Origin: Desulfobulbaceae bacterium
GTDB lineage: Bacteria; Desulfobacterota; Desulfobulbia; Desulfobulbales; Desulfocapsaceae
Reading direction: 5' to 3'
Assembly (NCBI GenBank): GCA_030632405.1
Contig: DAOVUU010000166.1
Coordinates: forward strand, 1 to 6,207
Length of the DNA: 6,207 nt
A model generated the notes under the pieces. The model saw only the letters and a list, made by a program, of their open reading frames with translations. It made no database searches and was not told where the DNA came from. The translations under genes were made by a program, and so were the position numbers. The number at the start of each line of letters is the position of its first letter. Position 1 is the first letter of the stretch. Below are positions 5,821 to 6,207 of this stretch, one piece after another.

Positions 5821-6150
5821 CTAATCAGATCGGCCAAATAAAAGATAGATGACAAAGCCAAGTGCAACAGCGCCACCAAATACAACCGGTAGAATTTTTT
5901 CTATCTGTATTTCACCATTTACAAGTAAAGAATCCATATAAGGAGTACCGCTAACCCACCAGACACCAACCAGAAGACAGATGATTATCAGGTCTTTCCA
6001 ACTCTGCTTATACAACATATACAGAATGATACATGCAAAAGGAACGATAAACCACGGATTAGAAAAGAGGGCGACAATATCAACATCTTTAACCTGTTCC
6101 TGCAGATGAGTGGACTCAAACCAGTCTGTAATTTGCGTTAAAAATTCCAT
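5821..6150 (-). CDS. Small three-helix inner-membrane protein of unknown function
   Basis: This 109-aa protein has an N-terminal amphipathic segment (about 3-30, MEFLTQITDWFESTHLQEQVKD) and then three hydrophobic segments. They lie at about 32-47 (NPWFIVPFACIILYML), 53-68 (DLIIICLLVGVWWVSG) and 85-106 (KILPVVFGGAVALGFVIYLL). The basic KQSWKD turn between the first two suggests that loop is cytoplasmic, and the chain ends in GRSD. There is no signal peptide and no catalytic motif, and I do not recognise the family. GAAAG directly before the ATG is too close to be a good ribosome site, so the translation signal is weak. Even so, the clean membrane profile and leftward frame up to ATG 6150 support a real gene. 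It may be monocistronic, with inverted repeats on both sides. Confidence 0.78.
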   Translation of the reverse strand: MEFLTQITDWFESTHLQEQVKDVDIVALFSNPWFIVPFACIILYMLYKQSWKDLIIICLLVGVWWVSGTPYMDSLLVNGEIQIEKILPVVFGGAVALGFVIYLLFGRSD

Positions 6151-6175
6151 CTTTCATTTATTTATAATGTAATGG

Positions 6176-6203
6176 CTGAACGTAATGTGTAAGTTACGTT
6201 CAG
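6176..6203. repeat. 10-bp perfect inverted repeat upstream of the small membrane protein gene
   Basis: CTGAACGTAA-TGTGTAAG-TTACGTTCAG has ten-base arms and an eight-base spacer, centred about 40 bp upstream of ATG 6150. On the minus strand CATTAT at 6164-6169 is a fair -10 candidate, and a 17-base spacer before it leads to TTACAC inside the repeat, a poor -35. A regulator bound here could cover the promoter. No T run follows on the minus strand, so a terminator of an upstream gene is less likely. It shares the CGTAA pentamer with the repeat cluster at 5711-5815. Confidence 0.6.
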
Positions 6204-6207
6204 GTAT

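Overview
The window is about 44% GC by eye and densely packed with bacterial genes. Its protein families suggest a Gram-negative anaerobe of the Desulfobacterota (sulfate-reducing deltaproteobacterial type, perhaps Desulfobulbales-like). The clues are a HEAT-like protein of the type I know as 'DVU0298 family', named after a Desulfovibrio locus, a cNMP-binding/DUF4388 regulator, and outer-membrane-type lipoproteins including a FlgO-domain protein. This placement is inference; no rRNA or other taxonomic marker is present.

Left block (1-1220, minus strand): a TrpH/YciV-type PHP-domain phosphoesterase gene, then 21 bp later a response-regulator gene cut by the window edge after 114 codons. The two are probably co-transcribed.

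Middle block (1437-3669, plus strand): after a divergent intergenic region come two lipoprotein genes (an unrecognised 241-aa lipoprotein and a 220-aa FlgO-domain lipoprotein) and a short-chain dehydrogenase/reductase (SDR)-fold gene. Spacings are 14 bp and 2 bp, so this looks like one operon. The SDR-like protein lacks the canonical YxxxK catalytic pair and has an altered glycine motif.

Right-centre block (3664-5458, minus strand): a 357-aa regulator (Cys-rich N-terminus, cyclic-nucleotide-binding fold, C-terminal DUF4388/PATAN) overlaps the start of a 244-aa HEAT-like DVU0298-type gene. This operon converges on the SDR gene, and the two stop codons overlap by 6 bp. 

Right end (5459-6207): a 362-bp non-coding stretch holds several inverted repeats. 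The most striking is a roughly 105-bp cluster of four GGTT[A/G]ACA-core motifs in alternating orientation, bounded by an 18-bp near-perfect inverted pair. It abuts the 3' end of a 109-aa three-helix membrane protein gene of unknown function, and a perfect 10-bp inverted repeat lies upstream of that gene.

No rRNA, tRNA, CRISPR array, transposase or integrase gene was seen. The points most worth following up are the SDR with missing catalytic residues beside two lipoproteins, the overlapping regulator/HEAT pair, and the inverted-repeat cluster.
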